Source: Deltaproteobacteria bacterium
GTDB lineage: Bacteria > Desulfobacterota_B > Binatia > UBA9968
Assembly: GCA_005879255.1 (NCBI GenBank)
Contig: VBKY01000299.1
Location: 1 to 8,164, forward strand
Length of the DNA: 8,164 nucleotides
Direction: 5' to 3'
Positions 1 through 6,753 of this stretch are shown here, one piece after another (the stretch's first letter is position 1; every line of letters begins with the position of its first letter). The translations under genes and the position numbers were made by a program. The notes beneath the pieces are model-generated. The model had not been told where the DNA came from. It saw nothing but the letters and a program-made list of their open reading frames with translations, and made no database searches.

Positions 1-115
1 AATTTATCGAAAATCGTGGCCAAGAAACCGGCGGCTGGCGTGGCACAATTCGGGAAGGCCACAGGCCTGTGTCTGAGAAGGCTTAAACGGTAGCAATTCT
101 GTCGTGGGCCCGCAC

Positions 116-141
116 TGCGCGTCGCCGCATTTCGTCGCGCA
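116..141. other. Imperfect inverted repeat (possible stem-loop) upstream of the lipoprotein gene
   Basis: The arms TGCGCG (116-121) and CGCGCA (136-141) pair perfectly. After a T/T mismatch, CG (123-124) and CG (133-134) extend the stem around an 8-base loop. No T-run follows on either side, so it is not a textbook intrinsic terminator. It could end transcription from whatever lies to the left of the window, or sit in the leader of the lipoprotein gene. GC-rich sequence produces such stems by chance, so confidence is modest. Confidence 0.3.
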
Positions 142-188
142 GGCGCGGCCGCCTCACGGTGTTGGGCGCACCAGAGGTGGGTTTCAAA

Positions 189-199
189 AAAGGAGGTGA
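189..199 (+). promoter_or_regulatory. Extended perfect Shine-Dalgarno sequence of the lipoprotein gene
   Basis: AAAGGAGGTGA is an 11-base match to the complement of the usual 3' end of bacterial 16S rRNA. The GGAGG core ends 7 bases before the ATG at 204. This fixes the start at 204 rather than the in-frame upstream start at 159, which would put the ribosome binding site inside the coding sequence. The unusually complete match suggests strong translation initiation. Confidence 0.85.
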
Positions 200-203
200 A
201 ATC

Positions 204-491
204 ATGAGTAGACTCGTATTGGTTAGCATCGTCGTCATGCTGATGCTTGGACCATTAGTCGCAACGAGTTGTAGCTTATTAGGCAAAAAGGAAACGGTCG
301 TCACTATCGCTCAGGTACCGTCGCCGGTCAGGACCGCCATTGAAAAAGTAACCGCCGGCAACACCATCAAACAAATAGAGAAAATAGAATCTGATGGCAA
401 AGTAACCTACGAAGTGGAGTATATAAAAGATGGCAAAGAGCAAGAGGCTTACTTCGCAGAAGACGGGAAAATGGTAAAAGGTGTGCAATAG
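204..491 (+). CDS. Small PepSY-like lipoprotein
   Basis: The product is a 95-residue predicted envelope protein. Residues 1-22 form a short basic start followed by a hydrophobic segment (LVLVSIVVMLMLGPLV), and the sequence ATSC ends at Cys23, which could be a lipidated cysteine. The lipobox is relaxed, with Ala rather than Leu at -3. Residues about 38-95 have the pattern of the PepSY / PepSY-like (beta-lactamase-inhibitor-like) fold: VPSPVRTAIEK, then an I..IEK..SDGKVTYEVEY strand pair, then KDGKEQEAYF and AEDGKMVKGV. These domains are short secreted or membrane-anchored modules whose ligands are mostly unknown. The start is fixed by the strong ribosome binding site at 189-199. The gene converges on the binding-protein gene ending at 602 and is AT-rich compared with the genes to its right. 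The fold assignment is from pattern only; a specific function is not claimed. Confidence 0.8.
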   Translation: MSRLVLVSIVVMLMLGPLVATSCSLLGKKETVVTIAQVPSPVRTAIEKVTAGNTIKQIEKIESDGKVTYEVEYIKDGKEQEAYFAEDGKMVKGVQ

Positions 492-581
492 ATCAGAGAT
501 GGCCCAGGCGGCGGTGGATATTTCGGTCCTTTGCACCACAGAAGCATCGCTGTCGCTCGGGCCCAGAGTTTACCCGCGCCG

Positions 582-595
582 CGCCTACCGAGGCG
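582..595. terminator. Weak hairpin between convergent genes
   Basis: CGCCT (582-586), loop ACCG and AGGCG (591-595) form a 5-bp stem in the 110-bp gap between the two convergent genes. A short T-run (606-610) follows ten bases later on the plus strand, overlapping the end of the minus-strand gene. Position fits a terminator for the lipoprotein gene, but the stem is short and the T-run is distant. Confidence 0.25.
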
Positions 596-601
596 GACCG
601 G

Positions 602-1537
602 CTAATTTTTCTTAGCAGAATGAAAGATTTCTGAGAGCCTTCGCTGGAGCGCCGCATCTCCTTCTGGCAGAAGGTCGAACTTTGTGGTGTCGTCGGTCTT
701 TTTTAAGATTCTCCGCCCTTGCTCGTTTTCGTGCATCGACACCAATATCTTCTCGAGGCGATCGGCCAACGCCGGGGAAAAATCCTTTCGAACGGAGAGA
801 AAGTGGCGTGGAAGCCGCTCGGTTTCCGCCAGGATGATGATGTCCGATCTTTTCTTCTTCTCAAGCCTCGCATAGTCGTCGTCGCTGAAGGCTGCGGCCG
901 CCGCTTTTTTTGTGAGCACCCAGTTCACCAGGTTTTCTTGGGAATAGGCAAACAGATAACCGATATCCGTCGGGGAAGCATAGAGGTCATAGCGGTTTTT
1001 GTCGGTGAATTTGAATCCCTTGCGAATCAGGAAAGACTTCGGCAGAAAGTGGCCTGAAGTCGATTCGGGATCTTCGAAAGCTAGGACCTTACCCCTGAGG
1101 TCGTCCAAGCGATTTATCTCGCCGTCTCTTTTGGTGAAAATAAGGCTTTGATATTCCGCCTTGCCTCCCTTCCAACGTCTCAGACGTAGCTTGGCAACTC
1201 CCTGTACGTTGTTGATGAGATGGGTTGGATAGGGACTCTCCATGTAAAAATCGACCTGCCTTTGCTCAATAAGCCTGGCGAGCTCAAACGACGTGGCAGC
1301 AATCACAACCTTCCCCTTGATGTCGGACCCGGAGCTGAGCTTTGCCGCAACGTATCGCACAAAATCGCTGAATTGGTCCGCCATTCGCGTCCGATCTAAT
1401 TGGGTGACGATTCCTAAAGAGACCGTTTGAGCCTTCATCTTTTCCGGAGCTTGTGCTTCGGCGCTCGCCACAGCAAATCCACAAACGAGAGCAGCAATTG
1501 CCGCTAAGACTGAGAGACCACGCGTTTGTCGCCGCAT
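602..1537 (-). CDS. PhnD-like phosphate/phosphonate-type ABC transporter substrate-binding protein (orphan)
   Basis: The product is a 311-residue periplasmic binding protein of the PhnD / phosphate-phosphite-phosphonate family. Residues 1-30 are a typical Sec signal peptide: a basic MRRQTRG start, a hydrophobic Ala/Leu/Val core, and a likely cleavage after AEAQA. Family-like features include the first strand LGIVTQLDRTR (41-51), the segment ATSFELARLIEQRQVDFYME (81-100) followed by SPYPTHLI, and FEDPESTSGHFLPKSFLIRKG-type ligand-loop sequence (154-174, with DPESTSG at 156-162). The chosen ATG at 1537 directly precedes the signal peptide; longer in-frame starts up to 1720 would bury it. A promoter lies at 1586-1614, giving a leader of about 40 bases. 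The ribosome binding site is weak. No ABC ATPase or permease gene is in the window, so it may serve a transporter elsewhere or have a sensory role. The ligand cannot be inferred from sequence alone. Confidence 0.88.
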   Translation of the reverse strand: MRRQTRGLSVLAAIAALVCGFAVASAEAQAPEKMKAQTVSLGIVTQLDRTRMADQFSDFVRYVAAKLSSGSDIKGKVVIAATSFELARLIEQRQVDFYMESPYPTHLINNVQGVAKLRLRRWKGGKAEYQSLIFTKRDGEINRLDDLRGKVLAFEDPESTSGHFLPKSFLIRKGFKFTDKNRYDLYASPTDIGYLFAYSQENLVNWVLTKKAAAAAFSDDDYARLEKKKRSDIIILAETERLPRHFLSVRKDFSPALADRLEKILVSMHENEQGRRILKKTDDTTKFDLLPEGDAALQRRLSEIFHSAKKN

Positions 1538-1585
1538 AATTATATCCACTAAGAGCGAAGCGTGGACTTCGAGCTGCATCGAATT

Positions 1586-1614
1586 TTTATAATAATTGAA
1601 AATCACCTTGGCAA
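1586..1614 (-). promoter_or_regulatory. Sigma70-type promoter of the binding-protein gene
   Basis: On the minus strand, TTGCCA (-35, plus-strand 1609-1614) is followed by exactly 17 bases and TATAAA (-10, plus-strand 1586-1591). Each hexamer differs from consensus at one position. Transcription would start near 1579, about 40 bases before the ATG at 1537. It is the best promoter match I found in the window. A second TATAAT-like string at 1538-1545 lies too close to the ATG to be used for this gene. Confidence 0.6.
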
Positions 1615-1820
1615 ACAGAACGAGGACTCCGAATTGATCCAAAAAACGCGCACTGCATCGGTCCACCACCAAAATTCCCGCATCTGACATTTGCATCGAG
1701 CATGATGGCAGGAAAAGCAAGGCGGAGTTTGTCCACTGCGCTTCCTAAGGTGCGAGCAAAATGGAGAGGGCCAATGACAGTCAGGCGACAAATGCGTCGC
1801 CATAGGGTAATCAAGAAGCC

Positions 1821-2366
1821 ATGGAGCAAACAAACTCACACAGGCCGCAGGTCAGCGCATTCGCGCTGTTCCTCACATTCTCCCGGATTACCCTGTCTGG
1901 CTTCGGTGGTTTGATGTTCTGGGCGCGACGCGGGCTGGTCGAGCGCCAGCGCTGGCTCACCGAGCAGGAGTTTATGGACCTGTTGGTGCTCGGACAACTC
2001 CTCCCTGGACCGAACGTCTCTGTGATGGTCGGGTACCGTTTCGGCGGCTGGACGGGCGCCGCGGCGGCCGTCGCCGGATTCTTAGGCTGCCCGTGCCTCG
2101 TGGTAATCGGCATGGGTGTACTGTACCAACAGTACGGCGCCCTGCCGCACGTGCAGCAGGCGCTCGCCGGCATGTCGACAGTGGCGGTGGGGCTGCTGCT
2201 CGCCACCGTTATCAAGTTGGCGACAGTGTTGCCGCGGCACTGGCGACCGTGGCTGTTCGGTGTGCTTGCCTTTGTCGGTGTCGGCGTCTTGCGCTGGCCG
2301 CTCCTGTGGGTCATGGGCGGCCTCGCGCCCTGGGCGGTTTTGGCGGCCTGGAAGGCAAAGGAGTGA
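1821..2366 (+). CDS. Chromate transporter, N-terminal-type half (short-chain ChrA)
   Basis: The product is a 181-residue integral membrane protein with a single CHR domain. Hallmarks are the FGG motif (28-30) after the first hydrophobic helix, an acidic/aromatic linker (VERQRWLTEQEF, 40-51) and QLLPGPN (59-65), all diagnostic of ChrA. Hydrophobic segments follow at roughly 78-102, 115-136 and 144-175. Characterised ChrA proteins export chromate, either as one protein of about 400 residues with two CHR domains or as two separate short proteins that work together; this gene and its neighbour match the second arrangement. The start at 1821 has only a weak AAGAAG upstream. No clear promoter was found in 1615-1820. 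The TGA overlaps the next gene's ATG, implying translational coupling. Chromate as substrate is by family only. Confidence 0.9.
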   Translation: MEQTNSHRPQVSAFALFLTFSRITLSGFGGLMFWARRGLVERQRWLTEQEFMDLLVLGQLLPGPNVSVMVGYRFGGWTGAAAAVAGFLGCPCLVVIGMGVLYQQYGALPHVQQALAGMSTVAVGLLLATVIKLATVLPRHWRPWLFGVLAFVGVGVLRWPLLWVMGGLAPWAVLAAWKAKE

Positions 2367-2893
2367 TGGAGCGCCTCGATCTCAGTGCGCTGTTTCTGCA
2401 TTTCTTACTCCTCTGGTTTGTGGCGATCGGTGGTCCCTCGACGATCCTGCCGGACATCCACCGCTATGTGGTAGAGGTGCATCACTTGTTGACGAGCCAG
2501 CAGTTTGCCGAGATCTACACGTTGGCGCAGGTGGCGCCTGGCCCTAACGCTATGTACGTTACTCTTATCGGCTGGCACCTGGCCGGGTGGGCGGGCGCAG
2601 CCGCCACCACACTCCCACTGCTGGTGCCAGCCAGCACCCTCACGCTGCTTGTCGGGCACCTCAACGAGCGCTATCCCAATGCTCCGATCGGTCGCGCCAT
2701 TCGCCGCGGCCTGACGCCGATTACGATTGGACTGATGTTCGCGAGCGGATGGATACTGATGCGCGCGGTGAACCGCGACTGGCGCGGGTACCTGATCACG
2801 CTACTCACCATAGCGCTGGTCCTGCGCAAGCCCTGGAATCCGCTGTGGCTGCTCGCCGCCGGCGCGCTGGCGGGTACGCTCGGGCTCGTCTGA
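2366..2893 (+). CDS. Chromate transporter, C-terminal-type half (short-chain ChrA)
   Basis: The product is a 175-residue membrane protein and the partner of the preceding gene. It carries the second-domain version of the CHR motifs: a GG-containing first helix (WFVAIGGPSTILPDIHRYVV, 17-36), a LTSQQF linker (42-47) and AQVAPGPN (54-61). Further hydrophobic helices lie at about 68-97, 118-135 and 140-175. The ATG at 2366 shares its A with the TGA of the first gene (TGATG). AAGGAG (2358-2363) sits only two bases from the ATG, while GAAGG (2351-2355) is at a more normal distance. GTG at 2363 is an alternative in-frame start. An open frame runs upstream in this phase, but it lies inside the first chromate gene and is a shadow. 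The two halves probably form a heterodimer in the inner membrane. Confidence 0.9.
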   Translation: MERLDLSALFLHFLLLWFVAIGGPSTILPDIHRYVVEVHHLLTSQQFAEIYTLAQVAPGPNAMYVTLIGWHLAGWAGAAATTLPLLVPASTLTLLVGHLNERYPNAPIGRAIRRGLTPITIGLMFASGWILMRAVNRDWRGYLITLLTIALVLRKPWNPLWLLAAGALAGTLGLV

Positions 2894-3085
2894 GCACTTC
2901 TGATGTGTCCAGATGAAATGCTGTCGGCACGATTAAGGAGTGATTCTGTCGCCTGCCATAACGGTGTAGGTTTACTCAACTCCAGACTTCATTTCTGTCC
3001 CCGAACGAATTAACGTTTGCCCGCCGCGCAAGTGGTCGCGGCTTACGCAGAAACCGTGAGCGCCAATGCACCTCTCATTCTTTTC
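2894..3085. other. Gap between chromate pair and phospholipase-D-like gene
   Basis: These 192 bases separate two convergent transcription units. I see no coding potential. The one structure is GCCGCG (3023-3028) and CGCGGC (3037-3042), a perfect 6-bp stem with an 8-base loop. It lies 44 bases beyond the stop of the minus-strand gene and about 130 bases beyond the plus-strand stop. It has no T-run on either side, so a terminator role is possible but unproven. Confidence 0.35.
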
Positions 3086-4759
3086 TCATTTGCTCTCCAC
3101 CGCTCTGGACATGTTTTTAAACACCAGCTTCCGTTTCACGCTGAGATAGTCGGGGCTATCGAAGTACTTGTCCACCCATTTGTCGTCCTCCTTAAGGAAC
3201 GGGTCGAACTCCTTTTTGTGCTCGCCCAACCACTCGCGAAAAGCAAAGTGGTCAAACAGTCGCACGTATTCGGTGAAGTAAACATCGGCCACGCGGTCAT
3301 CGCCCTTAATGACAAGAGTGTTCTCGTCATTCTTCGAGGTGGAGTTCTCACTGTAATTCGCCGAGCCCGAAATGACGACGGGCACATCGCCGAGCGGGTC
3401 TATCAAAATTATTTTGTTATGAAGAAAATTAACCCCGGATTTAAACAGGCTACCGGCGCTTTTCTCCGCCGCCCATTGGTCGAAATCCGAATCGATGTAC
3501 GAACCGGCCACCACTTCCACGTCGCGGTCGTTGGTTTTGAAGGTGTTATAATCCTTGCGTGCATCCAACAATATATAGCGCAGGTAGGGCTTGTCTTCCC
3601 CGAACACTTGTTGAAATCTTTTGTCCACGTTGAACGGGTATATGCAGCAAACCATCTCGTTGGCACTCTCCACTAGGTCGGCATAGTTTTGCAGCATATC
3701 GTTCGTTTTACGCGGACTGAAGAATACCGAAATGCCCGCAGGTATCTGGCTTGCTTTCTTGTCGCCTCCATCCTTCAGCACCATCACGTCATTTTGATAC
3801 GTTTTTCGGTCCAGGTTTTTGTAAACGAGCTTCCAGTATTCGAAATATCTATCAGCTATTTTCGGGTCGTTGATAAGATGGCCCGTGTTGCAGTGGCCGA
3901 ATATCCCCTTCTCCGAAATGTTTGTGGAACCGGTCCACACGCTGATCGCCTTGTCATTTTTATCGAGCAGCACAAAAAATTTGTTGTGTGCCTGTGTTAC
4001 CTCATTGTCGCGCACCTGCTTTACTAGCGACGAGGTCCCAGTCGCTTTTAGTGCCGCCCGGTTCTCATCCTCGTAGTTTTTTGCATCGTAGACGACGTTT
4101 ACGTCCACGCCCTTCTTTTGCGCCTCTTTCAACGCCAAAAGCGTTCCAGGGTGGTGGAACTCATAGCAAGCTCCGCGCAGCTTTTGTCCCGTTTTCGCGC
4201 TGGCAATAAAATCAAGCAAACCTTCGTAGAGCCCCCTCGAAAGCCAGCGGTATGCCTTTGCCTGTTCCACTTTGTCTGCCATTTTATCGGGCCGCTGGTT
4301 ACCGAACTGCTCGGCGTAGGACTGGCTGCCAGAAACCCCGCGGTTAAAGAAAATGCCGTGCTTGCCTTTGATACGCGGCTCGGTAGAAATGGTTATTTCC
4401 TCTGTCAAATATATCTGCAGGTTCTTCGGGGTACCCTTATAGGCCGTAACCAAGTAGGTGTACTCCGTGTCGGGCTCGGCCGTAAAATCTTTCCACAAAA
4501 AGCCTTGTACGGGGTGAAGGTGGGTGGGATATTTCTGCCCTTTTACTTTTCCCAGGTCTTTCTTTTCGATAGGTATTACTGACCCGAAGAACTTTTGGCC
4601 ATACAACCATATCCGCTTTTTGCTCTTAGTTGCCACGCGTTCGAATGCAAAACCCAGCAAGCCTGACGGTTTCGCTTTCATGTCCATCGAAATAACAATA
4701 GTGTTGGTACCCGAAACGGCGTACAACTCCAGGCTGGAGCTCGTTTTCTTTCGTCTCAT
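3086..4759 (-). CDS. Phospholipase-D-like (two-HKD) protein
   Basis: The product is a 557-residue member of the phospholipase D superfamily, which forms or cleaves phosphodiester bonds through a covalent phosphohistidine. The second HKD motif is canonical: H447-x-K449-x4-D454, followed by GSANYS (465-470) and NDEN (477-480). The first is H258-x-K260 followed by GSTNIS (277-282), but the Asp comes one residue late (D266, spacing x5), so its usual acidic position is Leu265. Residues 1 to about 130 look like a separate beta-rich, possibly fibronectin-like domain (TEYTYLVTAYKGTPK at 98-112). No signal peptide is visible, suggesting a cytoplasmic protein. The ATG at 4759 has AAGGAA at a good 9-base spacing. 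The gene is lower in GC than the chromate and propeller genes and may be acquired. Substrate (lipid or nucleic acid) is unknown. It is not a close relative of the cardiolipin synthase remnant at 7412. Confidence 0.85.
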   Translation of the reverse strand: MRRKKTSSSLELYAVSGTNTIVISMDMKAKPSGLLGFAFERVATKSKKRIWLYGQKFFGSVIPIEKKDLGKVKGQKYPTHLHPVQGFLWKDFTAEPDTEYTYLVTAYKGTPKNLQIYLTEEITISTEPRIKGKHGIFFNRGVSGSQSYAEQFGNQRPDKMADKVEQAKAYRWLSRGLYEGLLDFIASAKTGQKLRGACYEFHHPGTLLALKEAQKKGVDVNVVYDAKNYEDENRAALKATGTSSLVKQVRDNEVTQAHNKFFVLLDKNDKAISVWTGSTNISEKGIFGHCNTGHLINDPKIADRYFEYWKLVYKNLDRKTYQNDVMVLKDGGDKKASQIPAGISVFFSPRKTNDMLQNYADLVESANEMVCCIYPFNVDKRFQQVFGEDKPYLRYILLDARKDYNTFKTNDRDVEVVAGSYIDSDFDQWAAEKSAGSLFKSGVNFLHNKIILIDPLGDVPVVISGSANYSENSTSKNDENTLVIKGDDRVADVYFTEYVRLFDHFAFREWLGEHKKEFDPFLKEDDKWVDKYFDSPDYLSVKRKLVFKNMSRAVESK

Positions 4760-4768
4760 GCTGGTCGG

Positions 4769-4774
4769 TTCCTT
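4769..4774 (-). promoter_or_regulatory. Ribosome binding site of the phospholipase-D-like gene
   Basis: AAGGAA on the minus strand ends 9 bases before the ATG at 4759 and supports that start. No convincing promoter is visible upstream: TAAAAT (minus strand, about 4787-4792) resembles a -10, but no -35 lies at the right distance. A small inverted repeat, CGGTC (4808-4812) and GACCG (4818-4822), is also present in this 230-bp gap. Confidence 0.6.
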
Positions 4775-4989
4775 ATTGGGATTGTGATTTTAGTCGACGA
4801 ACTTCCCCGGTCGGAATGACCGCCAGAAAGATCTCTACGTTTCGATCGCTCCATCGACCAGGTTCAAAAAAGTTTGGAACTGATAGCCGTCGCTCACTTT
4901 CCGTGACGCACAGGCGTGAACGAGTTCATCGGCCTATACGGGCGTGCCTTTGAGAGTCCTCGCGGGAGGTTTTTGCAACCTGCTAAGCG

Positions 4990-6666
4990 TTATTGCAGCG
5001 GCTCGATCTTGATGATCGACGCGCCGAGGTTATTGCCGATCCATAGCACCGGCCGGCTCGCCGAGTTGTCGATGTTGACGCGGCGAATATTAGTGGTGCG
5101 TGGCAGCAGGTACTCGATGAACTCCTCCGTCTTGGTGTTCAGCCGCACGACCAGGTCGTTGCTCATGCCGCCCGTCCAGGCGTAGCCGTCCTTGTCCAGA
5201 ATCGCATCATAAGGATTCGTCCACGCGGTCGGCATCGCCCACTCGCGCGTGCGCTCTGTCTTGGTATCGAACATGCCGAGCATATTGCCGCGATACTCCG
5301 CGAACCACAGCCGATCCTGCGGATCCATGTGGCCGCGGCGGGGAGCCGAGTTAGGCGTCGGCGTCGGGAACGGAGTCACATTTAAAGTCTTGGCGTCGAC
5401 CCTGATGATGTATTGGCCGCCGAAATTCGTGCCGTAAAAATTATTCTTAGAGTCGGAGATCACGCCGTAGGAGCCGAGCCGATCCGCGGGCGGGCCGTTT
5501 TTCGGCAGCCCCCGCGAATAGTCGACCGTGTACCACTCGCCGGACTTCACATCGAGGCGATACTCATCATCGCCGCCGATCCAGACTTTGCCGTCAAGAT
5601 TGATATGCGCCGGATCGACCATCGCAAGCCGGGCCTCATTGTTTTCCATGAACTTGGGCGCGTTCCAGGTCTGAAATTTTTGCGTCTTGCGATCGAATTT
5701 GGCGATGCTTCCTTGATACATCATGCCCAGCCACACGTTTTGATCCGGATCGAACCTCAAGTCGAGGGCGCCGGCAGGCGCCCCAGGTTTCGTCACCGGC
5801 ACGGCGTACTCGACTGCTTTGGCGGTCTTGGGATCGAGCTTGCCGAGATACTGGGAGCCGAAATCGGAATACCAAATCATGCCTTCGGCATCGATGGCGG
5901 CGTCATGTGGCATGGCCTCCGGACGCGGCAGGTCGTACTCGGTGATGATCACCTGGGTGGCCATGCCCTTGGGCCGCGGCAGCGTTTTCAGCGGATATTC
6001 CCATTTCGAAACCTTACTCAAATTGATCGTGCTCAAATACTGCGCGAACTTGGTCATCTGCTGCAATTGGTTTTGCGACGGCTCGCGCGCCCCGGGCCGC
6101 ACTTGCGGGCGCAGCGGCGAGCTGCCCTGGGCGTAGTTGCGCATGCGCTTCAGCAGTGGCACGAACTCCTCCGCGCTGTAACGCGACCGCGCGATACGCT
6201 CCACGGTGTGGCAGCCGACACAACTCAGGAAACCCTGCTTCTGTTCATCGGTGCCCGGCATGCTGAGCAGCCACTCGCCGTTGGAGAGCTGAGCGGCAAG
6301 GTCCTGCGCCTTGCGAAGCTTGAGATCGAGCTCGGTCGTTTTCTCGGCCGTCACGTCCGCCGGCTGAGAATTCTCCAACTCGTATCCCACCGCGCGAATG
6401 CGCAGGGAGTAACGCCCTGGTTCGAGCTTCGAGCTCGGGAAGCTGTACCTTCCCTGAGCATCGCTCACCACGGTGGTCGTGACCGTGGAGCCATCCCGCT
6501 TGGCGCTTACCAGCACTCCTCCCATGCGTCCTTCTTCCTGCGAGCTGACCTGTCCGGTCAACGCCGCACCGGGCGAACTTGCCGCTCCAATTACTTTGGA
6601 CGTCGCAAAAAATAACGTAACCGCCGCAGTTACCATCGCTATCGACAGAAAAGCTTTTTTCAGCAT
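4990..6666 (-). CDS. Exported fusion: carboxypeptidase-regulatory-like domain, cytochrome c, streptogramin-lyase-like beta-propeller
   Basis: The product is a 558-residue periplasmic protein with three modules. Residues 1-29 are a Sec signal peptide. Residues about 36-118 are a carboxypeptidase-regulatory-like beta-sandwich (SDAQGRYSFPSSKLEPGRYS at 68-87). Residues about 125-215 are a class-I-type cytochrome c with one heme site, C149-V-G-C152-H153; Met175 or Met204 could be the distal ligand. Residues about 240-558 show seven repeats of a W/F...DxKT-type blade (starting near 262, 309, 359, 408, 451, 494, 538), the pattern of virginiamycin B lyase-like propellers; DRLWFAEYRGNMLGMFDTKT (451-470) is the clearest. 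The attached heme suggests electron transfer or a quinoprotein-like oxidoreductase role rather than antibiotic lysis, but the substrate is unknown. AAGGGAGG (6673-6680) precedes the ATG by 6 bases. Similar fusions are known in soil bacteria. Confidence 0.9.
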   Translation of the reverse strand: MLKKAFLSIAMVTAAVTLFFATSKVIGAASSPGAALTGQVSSQEEGRMGGVLVSAKRDGSTVTTTVVSDAQGRYSFPSSKLEPGRYSLRIRAVGYELENSQPADVTAEKTTELDLKLRKAQDLAAQLSNGEWLLSMPGTDEQKQGFLSCVGCHTVERIARSRYSAEEFVPLLKRMRNYAQGSSPLRPQVRPGAREPSQNQLQQMTKFAQYLSTINLSKVSKWEYPLKTLPRPKGMATQVIITEYDLPRPEAMPHDAAIDAEGMIWYSDFGSQYLGKLDPKTAKAVEYAVPVTKPGAPAGALDLRFDPDQNVWLGMMYQGSIAKFDRKTQKFQTWNAPKFMENNEARLAMVDPAHINLDGKVWIGGDDEYRLDVKSGEWYTVDYSRGLPKNGPPADRLGSYGVISDSKNNFYGTNFGGQYIIRVDAKTLNVTPFPTPTPNSAPRRGHMDPQDRLWFAEYRGNMLGMFDTKTERTREWAMPTAWTNPYDAILDKDGYAWTGGMSNDLVVRLNTKTEEFIEYLLPRTTNIRRVNIDNSASRPVLWIGNNLGASIIKIEPLQ

Positions 6667-6672
6667 GGCACG

Positions 6673-6680
6673 CCTCCCTT
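6673..6680 (-). promoter_or_regulatory. Ribosome binding site of the cytochrome-propeller gene
   Basis: AAGGGAGG on the minus strand lies 6 bases upstream of the ATG at 6666. It is a strong Shine-Dalgarno match and places the start exactly at the beginning of the signal peptide. Confidence 0.75.
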
Positions 6681-6724
6681 GACGGCTTAGAAACTCATCC
6701 TGGAGATTGGCGAAAGTTGGCTTC

Positions 6725-6753
6725 TCTTAACACTCTGGTCTTGCCCGGGTCAA
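6725..6753 (-). promoter_or_regulatory. Candidate promoter of the cytochrome-propeller gene
   Basis: On the minus strand TTGACC (plus 6748-6753), which differs from the -35 consensus at one position, is followed 17 bases later by TTAAGA (plus 6725-6730), a poor -10. A weak -10 behind a good -35 would be consistent with a regulated promoter. The inverted repeat at 6742-6767 covers the -35. Low confidence because of the -10. Confidence 0.3.

Noticed and set aside
1..93. Open frame from the left edge ending in TAG at 91-93 (and a second one ending in TAA at 84-86)
   Set aside because: Two different frames are open over the same 80-90 bases and neither tail of about 30 residues is recognisable, so I cannot say which, if any, is the end of a real gene.
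1538..1720. Longer N-terminus for the binding-protein gene starting at 1720
   Set aside because: It would place about 60 extra residues before a perfect signal peptide and would run through the predicted promoter.
2093..2365. Longer N-terminus for the second chromate gene
   Set aside because: The upstream extension is an Arg/Ala-rich shadow of the first chromate gene; the CHR domain begins right after the ATG at 2366.
1811..2401. A 196-codon minus-strand open frame over the first chromate gene
   Set aside because: The Pro/Thr/Ser-rich translation is typical of an antisense shadow; the plus strand encodes clear ChrA motifs.
3017..3676. A 219-codon open frame on the plus strand opposite the phospholipase-D-like gene
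   Set aside because: It lies antisense to the second HKD region, has no ribosome binding site and no recognisable domain.
4954..4978. Possible plus-strand terminator CCTC-GCGG-GAGG followed by TTTTT
   Set aside because: The stem has only 4 bp and no plus-strand gene lies upstream of it; more likely chance.
5413..6615. A 400-codon open frame on the plus strand opposite the cytochrome-propeller gene
   Set aside because: It is antisense to a gene with a signal peptide, heme motif and repeated propeller blades; the translation is rich in Arg/Leu/His with no domain, as expected of a shadow in GC-rich sequence.
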